64,000 nt of DNA, taken from Pseudomonas koreensis. GTDB taxonomy: Bacteria > Pseudomonadota > Gammaproteobacteria > Pseudomonadales > Pseudomonadaceae. The DNA is taken from NCBI RefSeq assembly GCF_024169245.1, contig NZ_JALJWP010000001.1, forward strand, positions 1,613,501 to 1,677,500, read 5' to 3'. Made by a program: the position numbers and the translations under genes. Positions within the stretch are counted from its first letter, which is position 1. Each line of letters starts with the position of its first letter. Below are positions 25,703 through 34,182 of the stretch, piece by piece. Under the pieces are notes generated by a model. That model was not told where the DNA came from, ran no database searches, and saw only the letters and a program-made list of their open reading frames with translations.

Positions 25703-26372
25703 CGACGCGCAGCCAGCGCTCCAGCAGCTTGAAGCCGCGCACCAGCACGTAAGCCATGACCAGATAGAACACACCTGCGGCGAAGAAGATTTCCACCGGC
25801 AAGTAGGTGCGGGCAATGATCGTGCGGGCCATGCCGGTCAGTTCCAGCAAGGTCACGGTGCTGGCCAGGGCACTGGCCTTGAGCATCAGGATCACTTCGT
25901 TGCTGTACGCCGGCAGGCCGATGCGCGCGGCACGCGGAAGGATGATGTAGAACATCGCTTTGGGCTTGGACATGCCCAACGCCCGCGCCGCTTCGATTTC
26001 GCCGGGTGGAATCGCCTGAATCGCCCCGCGCAAGATCTCGGCGATGTACGCCGCCGTGTGCAGTGTCATGGTCACCGTGGCACACCAGAACGGATCGCGC
26101 AGGTACGGCCACAAAGCGCTTTCACGCACCGCATCGAACTGCGCCAGGCCGTAGTAGACCAGGAACAGCTGAACCAGCAACGGCGTGCCACGGAAAAAGA
26201 AGATGTAAGCGTAGGGCAGCGAACGCACGTACCACAGCTTCGACGAGCGGGCGATGCCCAGCGGAATTGCCAGCAGCAGGCCAGCGATTACCGCGATGGC
26301 TACCAGTTCCAGAGTCAGGGTCGCGCCCTGCGCCAGTTTCGGCAGCCACTTGATAATGACTTCCCAATTCAT
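25683..26372 (-). CDS. Polar amino acid ABC transporter permease (HisM-like)
   Basis: This 229-residue inner-membrane permease has about five helices and the EAA loop IEAARALGMSKPKAMFYIILP that docks the ATPase. FFRGTPLLVQLFLVYYG is the typical N-terminal family signature. GAGGAGC precedes the ATG, which overlaps the end of the partner permease by 4 bp. It pairs with the HisQ-like gene to form the channel of a His/Arg/Lys/ornithine-type importer. Confidence 0.92.
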   Translation of the reverse strand: MNWEVIIKWLPKLAQGATLTLELVAIAVIAGLLLAIPLGIARSSKLWYVRSLPYAYIFFFRGTPLLVQLFLVYYGLAQFDAVRESALWPYLRDPFWCATVTMTLHTAAYIAEILRGAIQAIPPGEIEAARALGMSKPKAMFYIILPRAARIGLPAYSNEVILMLKASALASTVTLLELTGMARTIIARTYLPVEIFFAAGVFYLVMAYVLVRGFKLLERWLRVDACQGR

Positions 26373-27064
26373 TGCGCGCTCCTCGCAAAGCCGCGGGCGG
26401 CGCGTTTTTCCAGGAAATGCATGCCGGTCATCGCCAGTACCGTCAGGGCGAGGTACATGACCGCCGCGACCATATAGAAGGTGAACGGTTGTTTCGATAC
26501 GGTCACGCCGATCTGCGCGTGACGCATGATTTCTTCCAGACCGATGACCGATACCAGCGCGGTGTCTTTCATCAGGATCATGAACAGGTTGCCCAGGCCC
26601 GGCAGTGCGATGCGCCACATCTGCGGCATGATCAACCGGGTGAAGATCCGCCACTTCGACAGGCCCAGGGCCTGGCCAGCCTCACGGTGGCCCTTGGGAA
26701 TGGCAAGCAGGGCGCCACGAAACACTTCCGTGGCGTAGGCGCCGAAGCACAGGCCCAGTGCGATCACACCGGCGGCGAAGGCGTTGAGCTGCAGGTCGGG
26801 GTTGCCGAAGTACTCACCGAGGGTGCGCATCAGGTTGACCGTACCGAAATAGATCAACAGTACCCAGAGCAATTCCGGGACGCCGCGCACCAGCGTCGAA
26901 TAGGTGCCGCCAAGCCATTGCAGCGGCTTGTACGGGGAAGTCTTGGCCAAGGCGCCGAGCAGGCCGAGCACCAGGCCCAGGCACAGGGCGGTGAGCGCCA
27001 GTTGGACGGTCATCAGCGCGCCAGCGGCGAGCGCCGGGCCGAATCCGTAGAGGTCGATAATCAT
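26369..27064 (-). CDS. Polar amino acid ABC transporter permease (HisQ-like)
   Basis: The 231-residue permease has about five transmembrane helices. The family marks are LVRGVPELLWVLLIYFG and the EAA loop REAGQALGLSKWRIFTRLIMP. Its stop overlaps the second permease start by 4 bp. It follows the binding-protein gene by about 77 bp in the order ATPase, binding protein, permease, permease. Confidence 0.92.
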   Translation of the reverse strand: MIIDLYGFGPALAAGALMTVQLALTALCLGLVLGLLGALAKTSPYKPLQWLGGTYSTLVRGVPELLWVLLIYFGTVNLMRTLGEYFGNPDLQLNAFAAGVIALGLCFGAYATEVFRGALLAIPKGHREAGQALGLSKWRIFTRLIMPQMWRIALPGLGNLFMILMKDTALVSVIGLEEIMRHAQIGVTVSKQPFTFYMVAAVMYLALTVLAMTGMHFLEKRAARGFARSAQ

Positions 27065-27141
27065 GGGTTTCTGTTCAAATTGCGGCAGGCAAAGTCGGGA
27101 GCCGACGCCGCTTGATCACGGCGCCGGTCCCACAGGTCAGA

Positions 27142-27894
27142 TCAATAGATGCTGAACGGGAAGTACTTGTCGTTGATTTTCTTGTAGGTGCCGTCAGCGA
27201 CTATTTCCTTCAGTGCGGCGTTCAGCTTGTTGCGCAGTTCGTTGTCACCCTTGCGCACAGCGATGCCGATCTTGTCGCTTTCTACCACCGGGTCGCCCTT
27301 GAACTCATAGTTCTTGCCGGCGTCGGTTTTCAGCCAGTCGTAGTTGGCGTACTTGTCGGCGAGGATCGCGTCGACACGGCCTGAGGTCAGATCAAGGTAG
27401 GCATTTTCCTGGGTGTCGTAGAGGCTGACCTTGATATCGTCACCGTAGGTGTCTTCCAGCCAGGTGCCGGCCAGCGTTGCGCGCTGGGTGCCGATGGTCT
27501 TGCCCTTGAGTGAGTCCTTGTCGGTTTTGAAATCGACATTTTTCGGCGCGATGAACTGCAGTTTGTTCGAGTAGTACGGGTCAGTGAAATCCACCGCGGC
27601 TTTGCGCTCTTCGGTGATCGACAGCGAGGAGATCAGGAAGTCGAACTTCTTCGCGTTCAGGGCTGGAATGATGCCGTCCCAATCGGAAGTGACGACGGAA
27701 CATTCGGCTTTCATCTTCGCGCACAGGGCGTCGCCGATTTCCTTGTCGAAGCCGACCACCTGACCGCTGGCGTCTTTGTTGTTGAACGGCGGGTAGGCCG
27801 CTTCGATGCCCATCTTCAGGGTTTCAGCCATGGCACCGGCGCTGAACGCGAGGGTGACGGCGGCAGCCAGGAAGACCTTCTTGAAATTCTGCAT
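27142..27894 (-). CDS. Periplasmic polar amino acid-binding protein
   Basis: The 250-residue protein has a signal peptide cleaved near AGAMA-ET (residues 1-23) and the class II binding-protein fold. The N-terminal strand is LKMGIEAAYPPFNNKDASGQ, the family motif GFDKEIGDALCAKM follows, and the ligand-carboxylate binding region is ISSLSITEERKAAVDFTDPY. The fold is of the HisJ/ArgT/LAO type, so a basic amino acid such as Arg, Lys, ornithine or His is expected. The start was chosen because it gives a good signal peptide; the frame extends upstream to 27960 with no support. An AGC-rich gap separates it from the ATPase gene. Confidence 0.93.
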   Translation of the reverse strand: MQNFKKVFLAAAVTLAFSAGAMAETLKMGIEAAYPPFNNKDASGQVVGFDKEIGDALCAKMKAECSVVTSDWDGIIPALNAKKFDFLISSLSITEERKAAVDFTDPYYSNKLQFIAPKNVDFKTDKDSLKGKTIGTQRATLAGTWLEDTYGDDIKVSLYDTQENAYLDLTSGRVDAILADKYANYDWLKTDAGKNYEFKGDPVVESDKIGIAVRKGDNELRNKLNAALKEIVADGTYKKINDKYFPFSIY

Positions 27895-27907
27895 GCATGT
27901 TGCTCCG

Positions 27908-28681
27908 TTAGCGGTTGCTGGACATGAATTGTTTGCAGCGCGCCGAAAGCGGGTTTTCAAACACCTGCTGTGGCGATCCTTGCTCTTCTATAAGGCCCTG
28001 ATGAAGGAACACCACTTCGCTGGAGACCTGGCGGGCGAAGCCCATTTCGTGGGTCACGAGCAGCATGGTGCGGCCTTCTTCGGCCAATGCGCGGATGACA
28101 CTAAGTACTTCCTGAACCATTTCCGGGTCAAGGGCGGAGGTGGGCTCGTCGAACAGGATAACCTTCGGTTGCATCGCCAGTGTGCGGGCGATCGCTGCGC
28201 GTTGTTGCTGGCCACCGGACAATTGCGCCGGGTAGGCGTGGCGCTTGTCGGCGATGCCGACTTTGGCCAGCAGGGCTTCGGCGACTTCGATGGCCTCGGC
28301 CTTGCTCTGGCCGAGCACGCGGCGCGGGGCTTCGATGATGTTGTCGAGCACGCTCATGTGCGGCCACAGATTAAAGTTTTGAAATACAAAACCAATCTCC
28401 GAGCGCAGGCGATTGATCTGTTTGCCGTCGGCGGCAACCAGCTCGCCGTTCTTGGCGGCTTTGAGCTTGAGTTCTTCACCGGCCACCAGGATCTGGCCCT
28501 GATGCGGGTTTTCCAGCAGGTTGATGCAACGCAGGAACGTGGACTTGCCGGAACCGGAAGAGCCGAGGATCGAGATCACGTCGCCGTCGCGGGCGGTCAG
28601 CGAGATGCCTTTGAGCACCTCAAGCTGTCCGTAGCGTTTGTGCAAGTTGCGGATTTCCAGCGCGGGCGTGGCCTCAGCCAT
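27908..28681 (-). CDS. Polar amino acid ABC transporter ATP-binding protein (HisP-like)
   Basis: This 257-residue ATPase has Walker A LGSSGSGKST, Q-loop VFQNFNLWPH, signature LSGGQQQR, Walker B VILFDEPTSALD and switch His in LVTHEMGF. The extended LRSEIGFVFQ region and length are those of HisP/GlnQ-type proteins. It is the first gene of the operon on the minus strand, diverging from the GabP-like permease gene, with 543 bp between their starts. Confidence 0.94.
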   Translation of the reverse strand: MAEATPALEIRNLHKRYGQLEVLKGISLTARDGDVISILGSSGSGKSTFLRCINLLENPHQGQILVAGEELKLKAAKNGELVAADGKQINRLRSEIGFVFQNFNLWPHMSVLDNIIEAPRRVLGQSKAEAIEVAEALLAKVGIADKRHAYPAQLSGGQQQRAAIARTLAMQPKVILFDEPTSALDPEMVQEVLSVIRALAEEGRTMLLVTHEMGFARQVSSEVVFLHQGLIEEQGSPQQVFENPLSARCKQFMSSNR

Positions 28682-29224
28682 GTGCGTTCCTCATATATGT
28701 TGCGCTCCTGCTGTTGGCGGGCCTTCCTGGCGAGGCGGCCAAGCTAGCATAGCGTTTCTATGGCAGCCAACAGCGCTACGAGCGGTAAACGGGTGGCATG
28801 TGGCGGGTTGTCGCATCGGCACAGCAGACTGTCGCCCCATCAACAACCGAACGGGTGTTTGATGATGCAAACCCGTGGGTATCGCGTAAAAAAAGGCGCG
28901 ATGTTGCCAGCTTTGGCGGGGTGTTGGAAGCGCTATCCGGCCGAACGTTCCTTATTCGCCCTTTTTCTGTGCGTCGCAGACTTTTTCTGTGTGTTTCTGG
29001 TGCGTGGATTCGTCTTGAAAGTGAGTCGCAGGGTAACGTTCTGGCGAATAGCCAGTAAACTCAAGCACTTGCATCGGATGCCAGAGCCCCCGGCCCTCAA
29101 GGACTTGAAACATTTTGGCGCAAATATTGCGTGCGGAATAAGGAACAGGCCGTTGGATTCTTTTTACGAGAAGGAATTTTCAGACGCGCCGGATGCACTC
29201 GCTTTCCTTGCAAAGGTAGTCTCT
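28682..29224. other. Long divergent regulatory gap (ABC operon / gabP-like)
   Basis: No gene was found in this 543-bp gap. CTTTTTCTGTG occurs twice, starting at 28961 and 28981, exactly 20 bp apart on the same face of the helix, which could be an activator site. A sigma-54 promoter lies at 29116-29130. Confidence 0.5.
29116..29130 (+). promoter_or_regulatory. Sigma-54 promoter for the GabP-like permease
   Basis: TGGCGCAAATATTGC matches the -24/-12 consensus TGGCRYR-N4-TTGC, with correct GG-GC spacing. It lies 95 bp before the ATG. Confidence 0.7.
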
Positions 29225-30616
29225 ATGAGCAGTACCCCAAGCTCCAATGGCCTCGAACAGGGGCTCAAACCGCGTCATGTGACCATGTTGTCGATCGCCG
29301 GTGTGATCGGCGCCGGTCTGTTCGTCGGCTCCGGCCACGCCATTGCTGCCGCCGGCCCGGCCGTGCTGCTGGCCTACGCCGCTGCCGGTACTCTGGTGGT
29401 GCTGGTGATGCGCATGCTCGGCGAGATGGCCGTGGCTTCGCCGGACACCGGTTCGTTCTCGACTTATGCCGACCGCGCGATCGGTCACTGGGCCGGTTTT
29501 ACCATCGGCTGGTTGTACTGGTGGTTCTGGGTGCTGGTGATTCCGCTGGAGGCCAACGCCGCCGCGACCATCCTGCATGCGTGGTTCCCCGGTGTGGACA
29601 TCTGGGCCTTCGCGCTGGTCATCACCATGCTGCTGACCGTGACCAACCTGTTCAGCGTGAAGAACTACGGCGAGTTCGAGTTCTGGTTCGCCCTGATCAA
29701 GGTGCTGGCGATCATCGGTTTCATCGGCCTCGGCCTCGCGGCGATTTTTGGCTTCCTGCCGACCAGTCAGGTCAGCGGTGTGTCGCACTTGTTCGACAGC
29801 GGTGGCTTCCTGCCCAACGGCATGGGCGCTGTGCTGGGCGCGATCCTGACCACCATGTTCTCCTTCATGGGCACCGAGATCGTCACCATCGCGGCGGCGG
29901 AATCGAAAGACCCTGGCAAGCAGATTTCCAAGGCGACCAACTCGGTGATCTGGCGGATCGGCTTGTTCTATCTGGTGTCGATCTTCATCGTCGTGGCACT
30001 AGTGCCATGGAACGATCCTACACTGGCAAACCTCGGTTCCTACCAGACCGTGCTTGAGCGCATGGGCATTCCCAACGCCAAGATGATCGTCGATATCGTC
30101 GTACTGGTCGCGGTGACCAGTTGCCTGAACTCGGCGCTGTACACCTCGTCGCGCATGCTGTTCTCTCTCGGCAAGCGCGGCGACGCCCCAGCCATGTCGA
30201 CCCGCACCAACAAAAGCGGCACGCCTTACTGGGCGGTGATGTTGTCGACCGGCGCAGCATTTCTCTGCACCTTCGCCAACTACGTCGCTCCGGCCGCGGT
30301 GTTCGAATTCCTCCTGGCCAGCTCCGGCGCCATCGCCCTGCTGGTGTATCTGGTGATCGCGTTCTCGCAACTGCGTATGCGTAAACAGCGCATGGCCCGT
30401 GGCGAGAAGATCGTCTTCAGCATGTGGCTGTTCCCGGGGCTGACTTGGGCGGTGATCATCTTCATTGTCGCCGCGCTGACCATCATGCTGTTCCAGGAAG
30501 CCCACCGCGTGGAAATACTCGCCACCGGCCTGCTGAGCCTGATGGTGGTGGCTGCCGGGCTGCTGGTGTCGCGCCGGCGCAAGCTGGAAAAACGCGGTGC
30601 GGTGGTGTTGAGCTGA
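29225..30616 (+). CDS. gabP: GABA/amino acid permease, APC superfamily (GabP-like)
   Basis: The 463-residue inner-membrane amino acid-proton symporter has 12 predicted helices. The amino acid transporter family motif is GLKPRHVTMLSIAGVIGAGLFVGSG, with EMAVASPDTGSFSTYA in helix 3, YWWFWVLVIPLEANAAA, and FSFMGTEIVTIAAAESKDPGK in the mid-protein loop. The ATG was chosen for AAAGG upstream and the family start MSSTPSSNGLEQGLKPRH. Alignment by eye is closest to GabP, the gamma-aminobutyrate permease. A sigma-54 promoter upstream fits nitrogen or amine-source control. Beta-alanine or another amino acid is a possible alternative substrate. Confidence 0.85.
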   Translation: MSSTPSSNGLEQGLKPRHVTMLSIAGVIGAGLFVGSGHAIAAAGPAVLLAYAAAGTLVVLVMRMLGEMAVASPDTGSFSTYADRAIGHWAGFTIGWLYWWFWVLVIPLEANAAATILHAWFPGVDIWAFALVITMLLTVTNLFSVKNYGEFEFWFALIKVLAIIGFIGLGLAAIFGFLPTSQVSGVSHLFDSGGFLPNGMGAVLGAILTTMFSFMGTEIVTIAAAESKDPGKQISKATNSVIWRIGLFYLVSIFIVVALVPWNDPTLANLGSYQTVLERMGIPNAKMIVDIVVLVAVTSCLNSALYTSSRMLFSLGKRGDAPAMSTRTNKSGTPYWAVMLSTGAAFLCTFANYVAPAAVFEFLLASSGAIALLVYLVIAFSQLRMRKQRMARGEKIVFSMWLFPGLTWAVIIFIVAALTIMLFQEAHRVEILATGLLSLMVVAAGLLVSRRRKLEKRGAVVLS

Positions 30617-30633
30617 GTCGTAACGCGTGATGC

Positions 30634-30675
30634 AAAACGGCCGCTGTCAGGGATGACTAGCGGCCGTTTTTATTT
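30634..30675 (+). terminator. Strong rho-independent terminator after gabP
   Basis: AAAACGGCCGCT and its exact complement AGCGGCCGTTTT close a 13-nt loop and run into TTATTT. The A and T flanks make it usable in both directions, so it can also end the minus-strand small gene. Confidence 0.9.
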
Positions 30676-30708
30676 ACAAGTCGGATGATGGTTGCCTCGG
30701 ATCCTGAT

Positions 30709-30873
30709 TCAGCTTTGGTCTCGCGACGCCATAAAGTCTGAGCTGCAGTTGTCTGCATCGAACCATTCATCCCACTTCGTTGGCTCGTTGGGGCTATGAG
30801 TATCGCTTTGAAGGGATGCCGAGTCGCTCGGCTTTGACAGCTGCTCGTCTTTGTATGAGTCCGTCTTTTTCAC
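30709..30873 (-). CDS. Small unknown protein with VapB-like C-terminus
   Basis: The 54-residue protein begins at a GTG just after AAGGAGG (4-nt spacing). The first half is polar and low in hydrophobic residues; the end, TKWDEWFDADNCSSDFMASRDQS, resembles the tail of AbrB/VapB-type antitoxins (W-D-x-F/W ... DFM-x-x-R-x-Q) that wraps the toxin. There is no SpoVT/AbrB DNA-binding domain and no toxin gene follows before the bidirectional terminator. It may be an orphan antitoxin tail or an anti-toxin peptide; the assignment is tentative. Confidence 0.5.
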   Translation of the reverse strand: MKKTDSYKDEQLSKPSDSASLQSDTHSPNEPTKWDEWFDADNCSSDFMASRDQS

Positions 30874-30918
30874 CTGACCTCCTTGCAATGGATGTGCATG
30901 AAGGTCAGGCACAAAGGA

Positions 30919-31371
30919 TTATTCGGCTTTGGGTTCGCCATCTTCCACCGACTTCCCATAAGCATCCAGCGCCACCCCGAAATCAGTGATGAACTGCGGT
31001 TCGCTCAGCCAGGCCTGGGCTTGTTCGATGGTCATGCCGTCGGCCCACATGCGGTAGTCGATGAGCATGTCGGCGGCCAGGTGGGTGGCGGCCATGCCTT
31101 CGTTGTCGGCGTTTTCCATGTCGAGCAGTTCAGGATGGTCGACGATGATAAAGGCCAGTTCGCGCAGCAGCGTCAGCAGCATTTCGTTGCGGCTGACGGC
31201 TTCAGCGTCGCGCATTTTGCTCAACATCGCCAGGGTGTATTCCGGGATCGGCTCGGCGAGGTGGCCGAGGTCTTCGTCCTGATCCAGCGGTTTGCGCCCG
31301 ACCATACGGATTTGCTTGGCTTTGGCCTTGGCGCGTTTGGCGCGTTTCTGTTGCTTGTTCAGGGATGCCAT
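30919..31371 (-). CDS. Unknown protein, paralogue of the gene upstream
   Basis: This 150-residue protein has a strongly basic, alanine-rich N-terminus (NKQQKRAKRAKAKAKQ) and an acidic helical body with Asp/Glu-rich ends. It shares the N-terminal block and the pattern LA..LIDYRMWADGMT...AQAWLSEPQF with the 31378-31791 protein, 6 bp upstream. The two arose by tandem duplication and are probably co-transcribed. The basic tail suggests nucleic acid or ribosome contact. No family function is known to me. Confidence 0.75.
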   Translation of the reverse strand: MASLNKQQKRAKRAKAKAKQIRMVGRKPLDQDEDLGHLAEPIPEYTLAMLSKMRDAEAVSRNEMLLTLLRELAFIIVDHPELLDMENADNEGMAATHLAADMLIDYRMWADGMTIEQAQAWLSEPQFITDFGVALDAYGKSVEDGEPKAE

Positions 31372-31377
31372 GGGAGC

Positions 31378-31791
31378 TCAGTTCTTCTGTTGGGTTTGTG
31401 CAGCGATCGCGTCGGATGCCGCTACATAGTCAGCCTGGAAGGCCGGGGATTCGATCCACGCCAGCGCGCCAGCCTCGTCGGTTTCCTGCGACCACTGGCG
31501 ATACTCGATCAGCGCGGCGAGGATGAAATCCATCGCACCTTCTTCACCTTCCTGCTCATAGACCAGTTCCAGCAGCGGGTCTTCGAGGAACGCGGTGCAC
31601 ATGGCTTGCTGGCTGGTCTTCTCGGCGTCGATCATTTTCTTGAACAGTTCGGTGAGGTCCACCGATTCGAAATCGATGCGGTCATCGTTCGGGTCCAGCT
31701 CGACCGGCGCTTCGGCGCGTTTGGTGCGGTTCTGCTTGGCCTTGGCTTTGGCCCGGGTGGCGCGTTTTTGCTGCTTGTTGGCGGAGGCCAT
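31378..31791 (-). CDS. Unknown protein, tandem paralogue
   Basis: The 137-residue protein starts MASANKQQKRATRAKAKAKQ, nearly the same as its neighbour, then has an acidic domain with FILAALIEYRQWSQETDEAG and ALAWIESPAFQADYVAAS in register with it. The start at 31791 was chosen by alignment with the paralogue; the open frame extends further without support. It follows the alpha/beta hydrolase gene by 29 bp and may share its transcript. Confidence 0.75.
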   Translation of the reverse strand: MASANKQQKRATRAKAKAKQNRTKRAEAPVELDPNDDRIDFESVDLTELFKKMIDAEKTSQQAMCTAFLEDPLLELVYEQEGEEGAMDFILAALIEYRQWSQETDEAGALAWIESPAFQADYVAASDAIAAQTQQKN

Positions 31792-31820
31792 GATGTGTTC
31801 CGTCGTGCGTTGAGAGGGGC

Positions 31821-32795
31821 TCAGCTGCGTGGTACTAATCGACCGGGTGTGTCTGCGGCAAGTGCGCCGGTCTGCAGCCAGGTCAGAGCGATGGGCCATA
31901 GTGTGGCTTGGTATGCGCTGCGAAAAAAGGCGAAATGTCCGACTTGTCGTTCGCCGATGTCCTGCGGCTCGATGCGCAGATGGGTTTTTGCTGCGTTGCG
32001 GAAGTAGTCGAGCAGGCGTTCGATCGCCGGAATGGTGCCGTAAGGATCGTCGCCGAGGCTGATGGCCAAGACCTGCGCGCGGACGTTGGCGAAGGGCAGG
32101 GCACCCGCCTTTTTCATCAGTGCACGACCGCTTGGGCGATCTTCGTAGCGTGCGGCAGGCGTGCTCCAGTCGAGCACAACACCCGTTGGCGTGTCTTCCA
32201 GCCAGCCAAGACGCTTGCCGGGGAAGTAACCGCAGAACAGTGTCATCAGCGGCATCAGCACATGCCACTTGCCGAACATTCGCCAGCGCTGTCCGGGCGC
32301 GTAATCACGCCAGTAGGCGAACTGCGCTCCGACGGTGACCAGCCGTCGGATCAAACTGCCCGACTCGGCCAGGCCCGCCGCGCAGCCGCCGAAGCTGTGG
32401 CCGACCACATCGATTGGCTGGCCGGGAAATTCCCGTTGCGCACGTTTGAGCATCGCTTCGAAATCCAGCGCGCCCCAGTTGGTCCACGAGGCGCGCAGCC
32501 CTTTGATCGATTCGCGGCGTGATTCACCGATGCCTCGGTAGTCGTAGGTAATCACGTCGCAGCCATTGGTGAACAGATAGGTCGCGAACCGTGAGTAGTG
32601 GCGACAGCGCACGGACGTGGCGGCGTTGATGATGACCACCGGGCGCTGTGGATCGGGCGAGGCGTGGCGCCAGGTGAATCCGCCGAGTGTATAGCCGTCC
32701 TTGGCAGTGTCCTTGAAGGGCGTGCCTTCAGTTGCAGTCAAAACTGGTTGGCTCAACTCAGCGTCTTCCAGCTCGAATGTGGGCTGACTGCTCAT
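31821..32795 (-). CDS. Alpha/beta-fold hydrolase
   Basis: The 324-residue cytosolic hydrolase has the oxyanion strand PVVIINAATSVRCRHYSRFA, then YDYRGIGESRRES and the nucleophile elbow GHSFGG. A late acid and catalytic His are likely in LGDDPYGT and ERQVGHFAFF. YDYRGIGES followed by GHSFGG is typical of the YheT/monoglyceride-lipase-like group, so an esterase or thioesterase is likely. The substrate is unknown. ATG follows the GTCAAACG gap with no strong ribosome binding site. Confidence 0.85.
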   Translation of the reverse strand: MSSQPTFELEDAELSQPVLTATEGTPFKDTAKDGYTLGGFTWRHASPDPQRPVVIINAATSVRCRHYSRFATYLFTNGCDVITYDYRGIGESRRESIKGLRASWTNWGALDFEAMLKRAQREFPGQPIDVVGHSFGGCAAGLAESGSLIRRLVTVGAQFAYWRDYAPGQRWRMFGKWHVLMPLMTLFCGYFPGKRLGWLEDTPTGVVLDWSTPAARYEDRPSGRALMKKAGALPFANVRAQVLAISLGDDPYGTIPAIERLLDYFRNAAKTHLRIEPQDIGERQVGHFAFFRSAYQATLWPIALTWLQTGALAADTPGRLVPRS

Positions 32796-32862
32796 GGCGT
32801 TTGACCTCGGCGGCTAGGTTTCAACCATAGTCGCCGCGCCAATCAAGGACAATCCAGCCTGT

Positions 32863-33393
32863 TCATTCAGTGGATTGAGTAAGCATGCGTTCTTCGATCA
32901 ACTTCTGTTCGCGGTTGAGCTCAGCGCGTAACTCTTCTTCGCTTGGCAATAGGGTCTTGTAGCTGCTGGCGAACAGTTGCTCATTGCCTTTGAGCATTGA
33001 ATAGCGCGCCACCGAGTCATTGCTTTCCGCGCTGAGAATGATGCCGACGGTTGGCTTGTCACCCTCGCTGCGCTTGAGCTCGTCGTACATGCGCACATAC
33101 ATGTCCATTTGCCCGACATCTCGGGCGCTGAGCTTGCCGCGTTTCAGGTCGATGATCACGAAGCACTTGAGCAGGTAGTTGTAGAACACCAGGTCGATGA
33201 AGAGGTCAACGCCGTCAGTGCTGATGCGTTGCTGCCGGGCGACAAAGGAAAAGCCTTTGCCCAGTTCAAGCAGAAAGCTTTGCAGGTGATCGATGAGGGC
33301 CTGTTTGCGCGCCTGGCGAATCAGCTCCCCCAGTTCGCCCAGCAGTGAATCGATTTTCGGGTCTTGCGTGTCAGCAGGTTTAAGCTGGCTCAT
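32863..33393 (-). CDS. Internally deleted DUF1016 (YhcG-type) PD-(D/E)XK nuclease
   Basis: The 176-residue protein keeps the first ~30 residues of the DUF1016 N-terminal domain (DSLLGELGELIRQARKQAL). It then jumps to the C-terminal nuclease domain: LGKGFSFVARQQRISTDGVD, LFIDLVFYNYLLKCFVIIDLKRGK with the catalytic D...(I)DLK, and GQMDMYVRMYDELKR. Full-length members are around 330-380 residues, so about 150-200 residues are missing with the frame kept. GGAAGACCCG before the ATG supports this start. It is probably an inactive or altered relic, although the whole nuclease core remains. Full-length relatives occur in defence and recombination contexts. Confidence 0.8.
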   Translation of the reverse strand: MSQLKPADTQDPKIDSLLGELGELIRQARKQALIDHLQSFLLELGKGFSFVARQQRISTDGVDLFIDLVFYNYLLKCFVIIDLKRGKLSARDVGQMDMYVRMYDELKRSEGDKPTVGIILSAESNDSVARYSMLKGNEQLFASSYKTLLPSEEELRAELNREQKLIEERMLTQSTE

Positions 33394-33571
33394 CGGGTCT
33401 TCCGCGTCATTGTGAACAGACGCAAAAGCATGGCAATTCTCGCCGTTTGAGTATGTCGGGAGAGACGGTGAAATACGCAGAAAGAGGAGGTTGCCGTTGC
33501 AGGACGTTGCCGAGGACAAGGACGTAGCCGGGCGAAGTCTGTAGTCCATTTCCCACGTCTTTCGACAACCG

Positions 33572-33919
33572 CTAGCGCGAACGAGATCTGCGCTGGGTTC
33601 TGGTCGCTGGCTTGTCGATACTCGTTAGTCTGCGCCACGCCAGACCGGCGGCCAGCAGCAATATGCCGAAGAGTCCTTGGAACACGATATGAAACCAATA
33701 CGCGCCCGGCTGCCCGGCGAGGGTATAGACCTTGGCCGGCCCACCGCGAGTGGCAGTGGTGATTGTGTCGTGGATAACGCCGTCGATGGCGGAGTAACCC
33801 AACAGCGCGCCGGTACCGATCAGAAACAGGCTGATCATGACCGCCAGCCCTCTGGACACCAGGCTTTCCTGATGCGGCGGCGGATGGGGCAGGGGGACTC
33901 GGGTTCGTTTCTGATTCAT
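33572..33919 (-). CDS. Small two-helix membrane protein of unknown function
   Basis: The 115-residue protein has a short Pro-rich N-terminus (TRVPLPHPPPHQ), two transmembrane helices (about 24-45 and 72-95) and a basic C-terminal tail (RTQRRSRSR). By the positive-inside rule both ends should be cytosolic. The start at 33919 precedes the first helix; further upstream frame runs into the tRNA-Phe terminator and is not credible. No family was recognised. Confidence 0.65.
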   Translation of the reverse strand: MNQKRTRVPLPHPPPHQESLVSRGLAVMISLFLIGTGALLGYSAIDGVIHDTITTATRGGPAKVYTLAGQPGAYWFHIVFQGLFGILLLAAGLAWRRLTSIDKPATRTQRRSRSR

Positions 33920-33978
33920 CGAGTGATGACCCTCTTCCGTAAGGGAGTAAACAATGCCCGATAAACTCCGGGCATAAA

Positions 33979-34008
33979 AAAACCCTGAATCTTGCGATTC
34001 AGGGTTTT
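33979..34008 (-). terminator. Terminator of tRNA-Phe
   Basis: AAAACCCTGAATC pairs perfectly with GATTCAGGGTTTT across a TTGC loop, 8 bp beyond the tRNA-Phe CCA end, and is followed by a T-rich stretch on the minus strand. Confidence 0.9.
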
Positions 34009-34015
34009 CGGTATT

Positions 34016-34091
34016 TGGTGCCCAGAGACGGAATCGAACCGCCGACACGGGGATTTTCAATCCCCTGCTCTACCGACTGAGCTATCTGGGC
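34016..34091 (-). tRNA. tRNA-Phe (anticodon GAA)
   Basis: A complete 76-nt cloverleaf with encoded CCA lies on the minus strand. Acceptor GCCCAGA, D-arm GCTCAGTCGGTAGAGC, a GGGGA/TCCCC anticodon stem around TTGAAAA and T-arm GCGGTTCGATTCCGTC are all present. Unlike tRNA-Thr, no island is attached to its 3' end. Confidence 0.97.
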
Positions 34092-34182
34092 AACGGGGCG
34101 CATTAAAAGGGTTTTTCGAATTTACGTCAACGACTTTTTGAAAATTTCTTAAATTAATTCCGTCGCTTACGAAATATGCGGG

